Assembly (NCBI GenBank): GCA_001414485.1
Contig: LLEY01000063.1
Location: 273,220-337,219 of the forward strand
DNA length: 64,000 nt
Reading direction: 5' to 3'
Source of the DNA: Calycina herbarum
Lineage: Eukaryota > Ascomycota > Leotiomycetes > Helotiales > Pezizellaceae
The notes under the pieces were generated by a model, which was not told the DNA's origin, searched no databases, and saw only the letters and a list, made by a program, of their open reading frames with translations. Below, piece by piece: positions 48,672 through 61,857 of this stretch (within the stretch, counting starts at the first letter, position 1; every line of letters starts with the position of its first letter). A program made the translations under genes and the position numbers.

Positions 48672-50337
48672 TCACGCTGGCACCCATTTCACTGGTGGCC
48701 GTGACACCCGCCCACTGCGCGTCGTAACCTCCACCAGCGCAGGCTGTGATCGTCGTTGGGATTGTGCGTCCGAAGATCGCTTTTGCCCAATCGCGCGCCG
48801 TCGCGATGCTACTGCTGATTTCGCGTTGGCATTATCGAATCGTTTTTCTTTAGATACCTTCTGCGGAGGGGGTTGACGGCACGGTGTCTAAGTCTTAGGA
48901 CGCCGAGGCTTTGTCCCTGGGCTCTCTAGTATCCGCGAGGCATTACTTGTGGGAGGACTGAAGTCCATCGCAGGAGGTGCGGGCTTGGGCGCAGTATCCG
49001 GTGTCTTGGGCTTCTGGCGTCGTACACCTCGTTTCTGAGTCTAAGATTTCGAGATCCCCGGTTCACCAAGGACTGAGTGGGTTTTTGGTTTCCTCTTCCG
49101 ACCCTTAGAAACAGAGGCCCTTCGGACTGCCTTCGATAGCGCCACCCTATCATCACGATCTTCTTCGACGGGCGTCGGATACCCGGGATCCATCGCTATA
49201 CGCTGCTGCTCAGTCCATTACAGGAAATACTTCACCATTTCCAACTGCCGTTCTTGATACTCCCAGTGTCGCTGGTTAGACTCCATAATTCGAGCTGCTT
49301 CTTTGGATACTGCGGCGTCTACACTGTCGACATCCTTCTGAAGGGCGTCCTTCTCTTCTTTTTAAACGCCTAGCTCCCTCTCGAACTCTTCAATGCGAGT
49401 ATGAATATAGTAAGCCTAGAACTCAATCCAGTTCTCCAGCTTACGATCGTTTTCTTCCAGGCTAAATCGCAGGCGCAAATCTCCCCCTAATCCATTTTTT
49501 TGTCGACTTTCGCGAACACGATCCACATATTCGCTGAAAGACTTTTCTAGCTTTTTGTTATAGTAATGTCAGACCCTTTTTTAATAGTCGCGGAATTGTT
49601 CCCAGTCCTTAAATTGGTGCAGGAGCTCCTGATTATCTCTGCAGACGCTAAATTGCCAGTATGATATGATTCTCTGATATTCTTTGGGAATATCTCGCAG
49701 GGGAACCTAAAGATCAGGAGGATAGCAAGGAGGACAACCGTCGGCTTCTAGATCTTGTCGCGCCAGGATCTCAATATATCGATCCTCGATAAGCTTTTCT
49801 TCCTTAGTTAGACCCGGTGGTATAGGCTCCCGACTATCAATGAGGCTCTGTAGCAACGCTACAGACTCTTTTTTCAAAGTCGTTAATATTATGTGACAAC
49901 TCAAAAGCAGTTATCAAGTAGGTTTTCCAATCGTCCAGTCTAGGGATTCCATAGAAATGGTTTTTCCTATCGTCTAGGCTAGGGATTCTATAACGTCGTG
50001 GCAGAAGGTTTCTACGGTATTACAATATTAGTACAACGAATAAATAGATAGGAGTAATAGTACTGACAATAGCGCATCCTTAAGGGCCTTTGGATCAAAA
50101 CCGGGTTCGAACATCCCTTCTCTCTCTTCTTGCCTTCTAAGCGCGAAAGAAACGCCATATTAGCGTGGTTCCCCTAGAGAACTGGGAAGATTTCCTAGGC
50201 ACGTACTATAGTCTGGCAATAACTTGAGCTTTCTGAGACTTATCGAGGTCTTCCAAGCCAGGAATTAAAAGGTCCAAACCTTTTACGACTCGACGGGTGA
50301 GGAGGTCATCAATAAAAGAATCAGTTAAGGGAGCCAT
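48672..50337 (-). pseudogene. Relic of a repeat-associated gene with RSGRVSRPP tail
   Basis: Starts MAPLTDSFIDDLLTRRVVKG at 50337 and ends TRSGRVSRPPVKWVPA before TGA at 48672-48674. Between them, long coding stretches are recognisable (ESVALLQSLIDSREPIPPGL; RKLENWIEF; ARIMESNQRHWEYQERQLEM; DPGYPTPVEEDRDD), dominated by charged coiled-coil and then Lys/Arg/Pro-rich sequence. At least five TAG/TAA codons fall where Gln is expected, which is the mark of RIP, so this was a multicopy gene. The RSGRVSRPP-type tail is familiar from mobile-element-linked fungal genes, but I cannot name the family. The exon structure near 49900-50200 is unclear. Confidence 0.55.
49925..49998. repeat. Short tandem duplication
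   Basis: Two imperfect copies of about 37 bases, each containing TTTTCC.ATCGTC.AG.CTAGGGATTC, next to each other inside the preceding relic. Differences are C-to-T or G-to-A type, so the duplication predates or accompanied the decay. Confidence 0.6.
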
Positions 50338-50781
50338 GGTCGAGAGGTGAAGGTAGAATGGTGGTAGTGGGATGGTAGTGTACACGGTGGTCGTGGTGAT
50401 TGTGATCGAGGAAAAGAAGGGAGATTGGAAGTGGCCGCCTGACCTTGCCTGTGTTATCACGTGCACGCTAGGAGTTAGAGCACCCACTAAGCCTAACTCG
50501 TTGGCGGGGTATTTCGCGTTCCACGACAGTTGTTAGCGCTAATCAGGGACTAACTAATCAGGATTTGAAGCAAACACGCAAGCTTATATCACGATGCAAA
50601 GGGTTAGTGCTATCTCTCTTGCATCCCTTAGACCCAATCATTCAGTTTGGCCGATGGCTCGCTGTCCTCAGCGCCTCTCTTGGAAACCATGCCGCCTATA
50701 TCAACAATCGAGTGTCCCACCTGCCCCAGTTTCGCTGTTTGACTCCTCGTCGCGTCTTTATCTTACCTAAAATCTACCGTT

Positions 50782-53700
50782 ATGTTCGATTACAACGTCT
50801 TCGCAATCCTCACCCCGTATAAGCAGAACCACAATGCAATAATTACCTTCGACCTACCACATAATGCCAAGCGCTTCTGCAAGGGAGTCAGCAGCGTCGT
50901 CGCTAAAGAGCCCACCATTGATAGTCGGGAGCCTACTCCTGGCCTAGCCGAATCGTCGACAACCGAAAATAAGGAGGCTGCCTGCATCGTCCTAACCTTC
51001 GACGAAGAGGTCAAGGACCCCGAGAACGTGTGGCAGTTTGGGACAAGACCGAGCACATCCGACATTCTCCTGGGACATCGAGGAACGGAGCTGATTAGCG
51101 CGAAGCAGTACAATCTCACGATAGACGATGATGAGCACTATGTATAGCTATATAACTATCATTCGTCGCTCGGGACCGTAGTTGGTTATAATGGCAAAAT
51201 GAAGGATGAAGTGCGAAAGAAGGACACATGGATTCTCTCCTACGGGCCTGGCTCGAAGGAGACGAAGGGTCTAGGAAAGATCACGATCCACGTAGGGAAA
51301 CTATCCTATAAGATTGAGTTTCCCAACCACAAAGCAGCACATCCTGAGTACATTAAGAACCTACGAGCGTTTATTAAGAAGTGTAAGGACACAGCCCCGC
51401 CCTTCGAAGGCCTTGGCCTAGACAGCGATCCGCCTACCCAAAAACCAAGCCAGGCCCACACTCCGAGTACGCACCCCCTCTACTTGCCCAAGGAGGTAAT
51501 TGGGAAAGGGGCTTTTGGTGAAGTTCGCCGAGTCATCAAGTTGCGCGACGGGAAGTTCTACACCGCTAAATACTTCTTCCCACCTAAGTCGAAGGGCTAC
51601 AAGAAGAGTGACAGGAAGAGGAAGCAGGATGAGATTAATAACATTGACGACGCTTATAAGGCATGGCTCGAGCGGATACGGAGAGAGTTTACGATTATAC
51701 AGAATAACCCTCACGTAAGTACTCTATGCTTACGTCTATTAAGATCGTAATACTGACCGTTGAGTAGCCCAACGTAGTACAAGTAATAGACTTTATCGAG
51801 ACGCCCGAACCCGCTCTTTATATAGAGTTGTATCCTCTAGGAAACATTCAAGACGTCGGCGTGCTTTACGATTAATATGTTACTGTCTTTGTACAAATAC
51901 TATTCGGCCTCAGTCACCTCCATAAGAACGGAGTAGCACACCGCGATCTTAAGCCCGAGAACTTCCTAGTCAAGAAGAAGCCGTTGACCGTCGCCATTAC
52001 TGACTTTGGTCTTTCCAAGGTCAAAGACGACGACACTCTCCTCAAGACGTTCTGTGGGAATCTGAGGAATCTTGCACCAGAGGCTTTTCCAGGTTGCAGC
52101 GATAGCGATGGCTACGGGCCCGAGGTAGACATATGGTCAGCAGGCGTCATTATGCTCGAATGGATGTACAATATTCCGAACCCCCCAGCGATCCCTATGC
52201 CGAAGAGAAAGGGCCAGGATGTTACGGAGAAGCAATGGCGCAACTGGGTGGCCGTGTGGGTAGATCTGCTTCTCAAGAAGCTAGGCGATGAAGAAGCAGA
52301 CGACACGGTGGTGAAGATTCTCCTGAGAATGATCGAGCCTAATCCCAAGAAACGGTGGTCGGCAGATCAGTGTCTGGAATATGGGCTGCAGTCCGGCTTA
52401 TTTAGGATGGCTACCGATGGTCACATTGTGGGAGTAGACGACCCAGATGAGAAAGACGACGAAGATGGCGAAGATGACGAAGACGACGGCGACGACGGGA
52501 CAAAGACACCCATAGCGAGGTCACCGACCGCGAGACCATCCCAGAGAACACAGGCAAGAACGAACATTGAGAAAACCATCTTAGAGGGGGGCCTTTGGGG
52601 TAGTGGGGGATCAACCGTCCAACGATCAAAGCGACGCGACCTGGATCCACAACATCATAGAAGTGTCAACGGTACTGACATCTTTGGATCACATTGGTTG
52701 CGGGATCCAAATTGTGTCGGGTCTGATGTTGCTGCTCTAGGAGAGGACGTAGTTGGAGAGAGTAGGTTGAGCAATTGGACATCGTTCCATTCCGAAAAAA
52801 CCTGTTTCAGCAAGCGCCTCTGACGTTTTGAATAAACAGAATAATGACCAAGGCTCCCCGTTGGAGGAAACCGAAGAGCCTTCTATGCTCGAAGATCCAC
52901 TTTATCAGCCTGACATTGAATGGGGACAAGCCGGGAGGTCTTCTAGAGAGCCGACTGGCCGACCAACTCGGACCGTACAACCGCATAGCGAAACGATAGC
53001 TGTAGAATCATCTAGAGTCATCTATCCACACAACGAAGATGGGAAAGTGCAACCGCAGTAAGTACAATTCCCAATATTTTGTATATCTTTTTGCTAATCT
53101 ATGTACTCTATAGTGATTCATCAGTCAGTTAGAGCGGTACAAGAAATACGCTTTAGGAATGCATCCAGCCTCATTTGTGCAACAGACTTGATCAAAGCCT
53201 CAAGCAAGAGAGGTTGGCCTACCTCGTCTATATTGGGCCCTTATGAAACCCTAATCAACAATAAGCACGGAGTATTCGTATCATACCCTGACGGTCTAGC
53301 CCTTGCTTCTCGGCTGAAGTTACCCACGGAACAATTAAGGGATGCAATGAACGAGAACATAAGCCGGATCTCTATTGAAATTTCCAAGGACGAAGCAGAA
53401 GCAATAGATAAAGAGGCATCTTTGATTGTCCACATTTGGCCGTCCAGATCGCTGATAAATGCAACAAACTTGCTTGCAGTTAGGCGGTGTTGTCGAACTC
53501 AGCTGCCTGATCTCCTAGCCGGCAGTGGAATTCATGTTATTCATTGTGGGGCGTATAGGATGCAAGGGACTTATATCAGCTATGCTGATGGCCTCCGATT
53601 ATGCAACGCTCTGGAGTTCTCGGAGGTCCGATTGGGCCATATAAGAAATGCGATGAGAGAGGGCTGGCTAGGTCCTGGTTACGTGCAACACGAACCAAAT

Positions 53701-54319
53701 GTTGATTTGGTGGCAGTCAAATCGAAAATGGCAGCCGAGAAAGCGGCCAACGGAGAGACTGATGTTAGAGACCATGTACGGCTCGAAGAGTTCCTTCTGC
53801 CATGCGATAAAACTCCATCATTTGCCTGTTCTTCTATCGAGGAATCGAAGAAGCTGAGTAGGAAGAGAGGTGGCGATAATTTGGATGATCAGTATTATGA
53901 AGGGCTGGATCTCGAAGATAAGGAGTTTGGATTCTACGAACTTTCGACATTATTACTTAGAGCTGCTCAAACTCTCCCTGTACAACTATTGGGCAGAAGC
54001 CGGGAGGAGGATCAAAGTGCTAGTAGGTCTTGTGATGATGGACTCGATCATAATGGGTTTGAAAGGAAACCCGTGGCTACGAGGAGGAAGTTGAGTCTAA
54101 CACAAACACGTATACTAGAGACTGTATTTCGCCGTAGTCCAAGAATAGACGTGGGCGAGCAAGCGCGATTAGCGAAGGAGTTAGGAATCGAGAGAGGTCG
54201 CATTTCCGTGAGTTTATTTAGCAGAGTATTATTATCGTATACTAACTCGTCCTGTTCTATAGAAGTGGTTCGAGAACCGACGGTACAAGGACCGGACATT
54301 AGGAGTTTTGGATGGATAA
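50782..54319 (+). pseudogene. FHA-like / protein kinase / KilA-N / homeodomain fusion, damaged
   Basis: The start MFDYNVFAILTPY and an FHA-like region (WQFGTRPSTSDILLGHRG ... YHSSLGTVVGYNG, about 50780-51350) lead to a Ser/Thr kinase: glycine loop IGKGAFGEV, then after an intron at 51715-51767 HRDLKPENFLV and ITDFGLSKV, and a DIWSAGVIMLEW helix. An acidic linker follows (EKDDEDGEDDEDD). After 52801 the frame shifts at a run of six A (52795-52800), then an intron near 53056-53130. Next come two KilA-N/APSES-like segments (SSLICATDLIKAS; SLINATNLLAV...GTYISYADGLRL) and a C-terminal homeodomain (RRKLSLTQTRILETVF ... ISKWFENRRYKDR) across a clean intron 54208-54262. Stops TAG at 51145 (likely Trp) and TAA at 51873 (likely Gln) are RIP-type. 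A kinase gene and a downstream DNA-binding gene in tandem is the alternative reading. Confidence 0.6.
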
Positions 54320-54464
54320 GGACTGGATTGGCAACGATGGCAGGGCATTGTGAGCGGCAATGGGCGTAGCCTCCTCCGCCTCACGTATTCTCCCCTCTGT
54401 CGCCAATATTAACTCTATAATCCTTATCTGTAAAATTTTACTTATTCTCTAACATATTAAGTAA

Positions 54465-54806
54465 TTAAGATTTCTTAAAGATCTTTCTTTCAATATCGCC
54501 CTCCAGTTCACTTCTTGCCTCTCTCTTCTGCTTCAATTCGTTTCTCAATCTTTCTACCTGCTCCTGCAAGTCGTTCTTCTCCCTTTAACTTGTCTGAAGA
54601 TCCAGGATCGCTTGAGTTTGTTTGGGAGCTGAAGTGAGAAGCAATGAATGCGGTGGATAAAAGCAGTGGAATGGATCAGCGCGGACAGCACAAGGACCTC
54701 TAAAAGAAGCTTGAATTAAACTGTCCACGAATTCCGGTGCGAAACTTGCTATTATTTCCTCCTGGAGGATCTACCTAAACTGTGTAGCAATCCCAAAAGT
54801 TACCAA
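54465..54806 (-). pseudogene. Decayed conserved ORF with C-terminal coiled coil
   Basis: A minus-strand frame of about 113 codons reads LVTFGIATQFR, then ILQEEIIASFAPEFVDSL, IQASFRGPCAVRADPFHCFY, PPHSLLLTSAPKQTQAIL, and ends in a heptad-rich helix (NDLQEQVERLRNELKQKREA; EGDIERKIFKKS). It is interrupted only by one TAG and one TAA at Gln-like positions, before its final TAA at 54465-54467. Upstream of 54806 the frame dissolves into stops. It converges tail-to-tail with the kinase-homeodomain gene, 145 bases apart. I do not recognise the family. Confidence 0.45.
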
Positions 54807-57083
54807 GTATCACTAGTCACTTCACATCAACCCAGTTCATGAAATGGTTCTATCGTACACCCACAGCGCGTTGAAAGGACTACTCAGAGAGTATCACTGG
54901 TGATTACCTACTGGACTCTACTCATTTAAAATGCTGGCTTAACTCCCAAATTCTCTTGTCAAGCATCCCAACATTTTACCCCAAAGTCCGAATTTTCATT
55001 TTCCCCCCCCCCCTCCCAACCCAATGTCTTATCCTGCCTCAACTAGGATCGAGTAACCAGAGACACAACTCGCAAAGCCTAGCAGAATAAAACCAAATTT
55101 AAATCTTAAATCCCAATTACAAAGTCTCATCCCCCACAATAACAAACACCTAAAACTCTCTCATGTCCATCGCGAAGAAAGAAAGAGTTGTTGAAAAGGA
55201 GAAGGAGAAGGAGGAAACATCTGAAAATAAGATGGAGAACACGTTCATCATTATTATGACTGAAGAAATCTATCCCTTTGTCACTCTTCCTCCATTACCT
55301 ATTCGTTTCATAAAGACACCACACACTACAAGTCTATCAGTACCGAAAGGTTCATAGGACCCAAGTCCAAATAATTGCAAAGGCACAACAGAATAGGGCA
55401 TCGGGAAGAACACCATCTCCACAAAAACCCCCTTTCTGAACTCCCACAAACATAAAGCTCATCCAAGTAAAATATCATTATCACAGTGTTTATTAAGGTA
55501 GAGTGAAAGGCCACAACCCTGGTTCCCCCAACACCTGTTTCCGTAATCCCAGTGCGAAGCGTGTGGCTATCTTACTTTCCGCCTCTCCATTTCCCCTCAT
55601 AAAATAACTCTAAATCAAAAACACTAAAAACAATAGGCAATAACTTCCAGGCTCTCTCTAGCTTGCCTCGCTGCAAGGATCGTGTGTCAACCCATATCAT
55701 TCTCGAGCCCGACCCCGACATGCCAACCAAAAAGGGAAAGCACGAGTCCCCGACATCGAAAACGTACACCCTCTCATCAACTAACAGGAAAGTTTCGAAC
55801 CTAAAAGCAAGCTATTGGAATCCCCCAAACCTCCAAGGGGGGAGTAATCTTACCTAACTTCACTGCTTGGCATTCAGCTCCGCCAAACTCTACTGTTCAT
55901 ATGTCAACCTGGAAGCTTCAACAATGAAAGCGACGTATGGAAAGTATATATTCAAGTCCAGCGTTTAGCAGACCTAAAGTGTCAAGTGGATGGATGGGCT
56001 CTCTATACCGTGATCAACCCCTCCACCCCTTCAACCTTAAAACACTAACAAACAAAACACCATGAAATAAAGATAAATCCCAATACTAAAAGACGCGAGG
56101 CGGAAAAACTTAGGCCTGCAGCGAAGACATCACAAATAGACACAGCTGCACTCCCCCCCGCGATGACCGGGCCTTCTCAAATAAACAAGAATGCATAAGC
56201 TATCTAGGTATGGAGGGGGTTTGTACTCTACAATTGAAACCAAGTCCTACCTTCTCTCCTTTCTGGCTCTCATCACAATACCTAAATCGAGCCATGTAAA
56301 AAGAGAAGGGAGCGAGCGACCTCTTCCTCCTCTCCCACAAGCCACAAGGCATGTCGAGTCGAGGGGGAAACGAGTAAGGGAAAGCAACGAGATCAAGGTG
56401 CAAGGGAAGGAGCGACCCTAAGTCCAACACCCAAGGTAGTCCGGTCAAGGGACAATTCAGGGAAGGAACGAACGTCAAGACTCAAGCTAGGAGAGAAGGA
56501 GCGACCTGAGGTCATCTCTCACAAGACGGTTGAGTTGAAGGAAAGGGAAGGAACGAGTTGACGGAGATCTGGCCCATGGTCCCTTCCCCAACTTGTCTCT
56601 CCACCAGCATCTCGACGTCGCTCCTTCCCACTCCACTTACCTCGACCACGATCCATCGTGACAAGACATCTACGCCAACAAACGAGTTAAAACAGCCCTA
56701 ACAACTGTGGTGGCTGGGCTACGTTGGCCCTCTCTCGAAAATCACCTAAATGAGCAATAACCACAACAAAATCATCTATCAAAAATCATTCTTCTTTTTT
56801 CAGACGTCCAGCAATGCCAGTGTTTAGAATACATTGCCAATTTTCGCCCAAAAATAAACGAATTCCCTGTATCTAATTGAGAGAACATGAAAAAATGGAG
56901 AAGACAAAAAGAAAGAGGCATGTCAATCATTTTTCTCTTTCCTTTCATTTTCATGTCTGCGGTTCCCAAATACCTAGCAAAAATAAAATAAAAAGGCCCA
57001 TTTTTTCCCCACGCGCGCTAATCATTATCAAAACAAAGAGACCGCTGGACCCCAAATGCTCCAGGTATCATTCGAGGGAAAAT
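54807..57083. other. Long intergenic region with GA-rich repeated motif
   Basis: No gene supported. A C-run lies near 55005-55014. Several open stretches of 60-90 codons lack domains. From about 56290 to 56640 a GGGAAGGAGCGACC-like motif recurs every 30-60 bases, including one inverted copy (GTCGCTCCTTCCC near 56613). The last part is the 3' flank of GFA1. Confidence 0.45.
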
Positions 57084-59416
<2,333 letters not shown>

Positions 59417-60279
59417 CTTGATGGCTTGAAAGGGATTGAGGGGTGAAGAAGTAGAGTGGCACGATGCTATTACTGGTGTCAAACGAGTGCAGCGGTGCAA
59501 AGGCGCAAGATTGATGTGAAGAGCAAAGGGGAGAAGAGGAGAAGAGGAGACGGGGAAATGTCAAGTAAGGGGTGGGAGAGGGAGAGGGAGATTTATATTG
59601 TGATTGGATTGGGGAGCTGTCCAAAGATCAGACGGGAGCACCTTGTTTTGTTTCATCCCAAGCGAAATAGTGCCTGGGAATTTTGGCTGTGCTGTGAGGC
59701 TGCCACTTCAAAGCCTTCAAAACAAGCCCCTCAGGGTTCTCCCTCAGGGTTCTCTCTCACGGGTCCAGCTGTCCCAATTGTGAGCTGCAAGGGCCCAAAG
59801 CAGCTAGGTGCGATCAACGCCACCACAGGCCAGTAAGAACAGCCGCTGGGCAAGACAATACAATACAATACTTTGCGGCTCCCTCTGCTGAACTCTGCTT
59901 GGTGCCGAGTGCCTCCCATACGAGCTTCTCTGTGAGTCTCTGTCTGGCTTTGTGGAGTGCAGAAGCCAGAAGGGTCCGGCGCCACCACCTCAACAGGCCA
60001 AGTTTACGGATACGATTTTGACTAAACTAGTGCAACCAAGAGAGAGAGAAAAGGGGTTCGGTTTGGGCGCGCCAAAGCATCAAAGCATCAAAGCCAGGCT
60101 CACTGCCACCTCTAAATGTTGCTAAAAATGGAACCCCGTGTTCCTGACAGCCTGTTGATCGGCCAGGTACGGAGTACGGGGGAGGCCCTGCAAACCCAGA
60201 AACTCGTGCCCAACAAACATCGTCATTTATCGATTTTTCCAGTCCGTGTGTCTTTGGTCTTCTATCTTTGAAAGCGACG
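59417..60279. other. GFA1 upstream region
   Basis: Divergent interval between GFA1 and the small gene at 60280. It includes a direct repeat (CTCAGGGTTCTC twice near 59730-59755) and TCAAAGCA repeats near 60079-60095. No gene is supported inside. Confidence 0.45.
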
Positions 60280-60569
60280 ATGCCTTCATTTCGTCCAAGT
60301 CAGGCAGTAAGTATCGTCTTCGGGTCTACGAGGTTCCCCCCATCAGTACAAGTACTCCGCAGCTGAAGGCGGCCGCTATTCTCAGGGGCATTCTCGACAC
60401 AGCCAATGAGGGCTTCCAGTCTGGCAGCAGAAGCAAAGGCTGGCTCGGATACCCGCAAAATCGATTACACCGCCGTTCTTGGTTCAGTATGGGGTTTTGG
60501 GCATTGGGCAGCGGGATCGTTGTAAACGTGTTAATAAGACACATGGGAGACATTGTGAGAAGCAATTGA
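60280..60569 (+). CDS. Small predicted membrane protein, unknown function
   Basis: Two exons are proposed, 60280-60306 and 60363-60569, with a canonical donor GTAAGT and acceptor CCGCAG, both in phase, giving 77 residues that start MPSFRPSQALKAAAILRG. The middle is polar and basic (RLHRRSWF) and the C-terminal third is a probable single membrane helix (FWALGSGIVVNVLI) followed by a short basic tail. The size and layout recall small organellar membrane proteins, but I recognise no family. Reading through without the intron would need a non-ATG start. It is divergent from GFA1. Confidence 0.45.
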
Positions 60570-60763
60570 AAAATACAGCCAATTCCAAAAGATACATCTC
60601 AGTGGAAAGGTCATGCTCAATCAGCAGGATGCTGACTTGACATCAACAGAAGAGAAGCTTTGGAGGGGTAGGGTTTAGCGGCTTACTGAGGCATTAGTCT
60701 AATACTCTGGCTTTTCAATGGTCAGATCGGATCTAGGAGCCAGTCTTCTGTGAAGACGAATAG

Positions 60764-60872
60764 TTACCTAGGTAAACTTTCCATTTGTGGTTACGCTTTC
60801 TGTATTGGGGCTTAAACTAAAAGCCCCTTCCATTCAGTTACTGGGGCTTTTAGCTAGTAGCCACATGTGGCT
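60764..60872. repeat. Cluster of three short palindromes/hairpins
   Basis: TTACCTAGGTAA (60764-60775) and AGCCACATGTGGCT (60859-60872) are perfect palindromes. Between them GGGGCTT (60807) and AAGCCCC (60821) can form a hairpin, and GGGGCTTTTAG recurs at 60843. They could be regulatory or the remains of a miniature element. Confidence 0.5.
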
Positions 60873-61857
60873 GAAGTTTGAACACATAAAAGATCCTCCA
60901 AATAGTCTTACCAGCTCTACTGTACTTGTACTTGGATAAATCACACACTAAGTGAGTCGTGAAAGAACAATTTTTCTAGAAATTTTAACCGGATACGGAT
61001 ACTAACACCAAATACCGGACAGCACAAATTGGTGTAGAATACAGGATAACCGTTATATCATGTACAGTGAATTTGAAACAATTGAAAACAGGGTCAGTTT
61101 TATAATTATTTCTCTCTTTTGTTCTTTTCAATTTTCATTTTCATTTGCTTTTGAGGCAGACACTACACCTGCTGGTACAACTTGGAAGTAGAGAAATACC
61201 TGCAGTTTCGGCACCATGACATCACAATTTGAACCCTGGAAATACCTGGCTACCTTTACTTGCATTCTGGCTTCTGCATTTTGTCTCCAGAACCAAATTG
61301 TGCACACTTTTACTTTTTGTAAACACCAAACAGGATCACATATTTTGTCAGTCATTGTTTCATCAAAAATTGAAACAATTATGACTGATGCCCGATCCGA
61401 TGCCGCTTATCGGATAAAGCAGCACTCATCTGGTCCTTGACAGAGGAGGAAGTTCACACTTTCCACGATTGAAATGATCATATTAATTCAATATCTGGTA
61501 GCTTTTCTTAGGAAGAACTTTACAAGGTAATTATATAATTCAGATGGTTTTTCGACTTGATTTTTATATGACAGGAGAACTTTTAACAGCCTCCTTTAGA
61601 CCGGAAAGAAGCACTTTTTTGCCGCTTTTCTCAGAGTGCTGCCCACCTTGAGAGGGGCTTAGGTTAGGCGCAAACCTGAACCCACGCTCCCCTCCTTCCC
61701 GTAGTCCTTAAGGGCACACAAAGCCTCTCCTCCCATCTTCGCACCACCAACTTCCACTTCCTCTCTACAATCTCCCAAAACTTCAAATCTTCCCATCTCC
61801 ATCCACGAAACCCCGAAATTCGTACCCAATAAACCAGATCAATTTGCAACCGTCAAT
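60873..61857. other. Intergenic, eIF3j upstream region
   Basis: AT-moderate sequence without a supportable gene. Open stretches near 61128-61440 have no domain. The last 200 bases are the pyrimidine-rich promoter and leader of the eIF3j gene. Confidence 0.4.

Noticed and set aside
55163..55357. Glu/Lys-rich 64-codon open frame
   Set aside because: Its charge comes from a purine-rich low-complexity tract; no conserved feature or splice structure.
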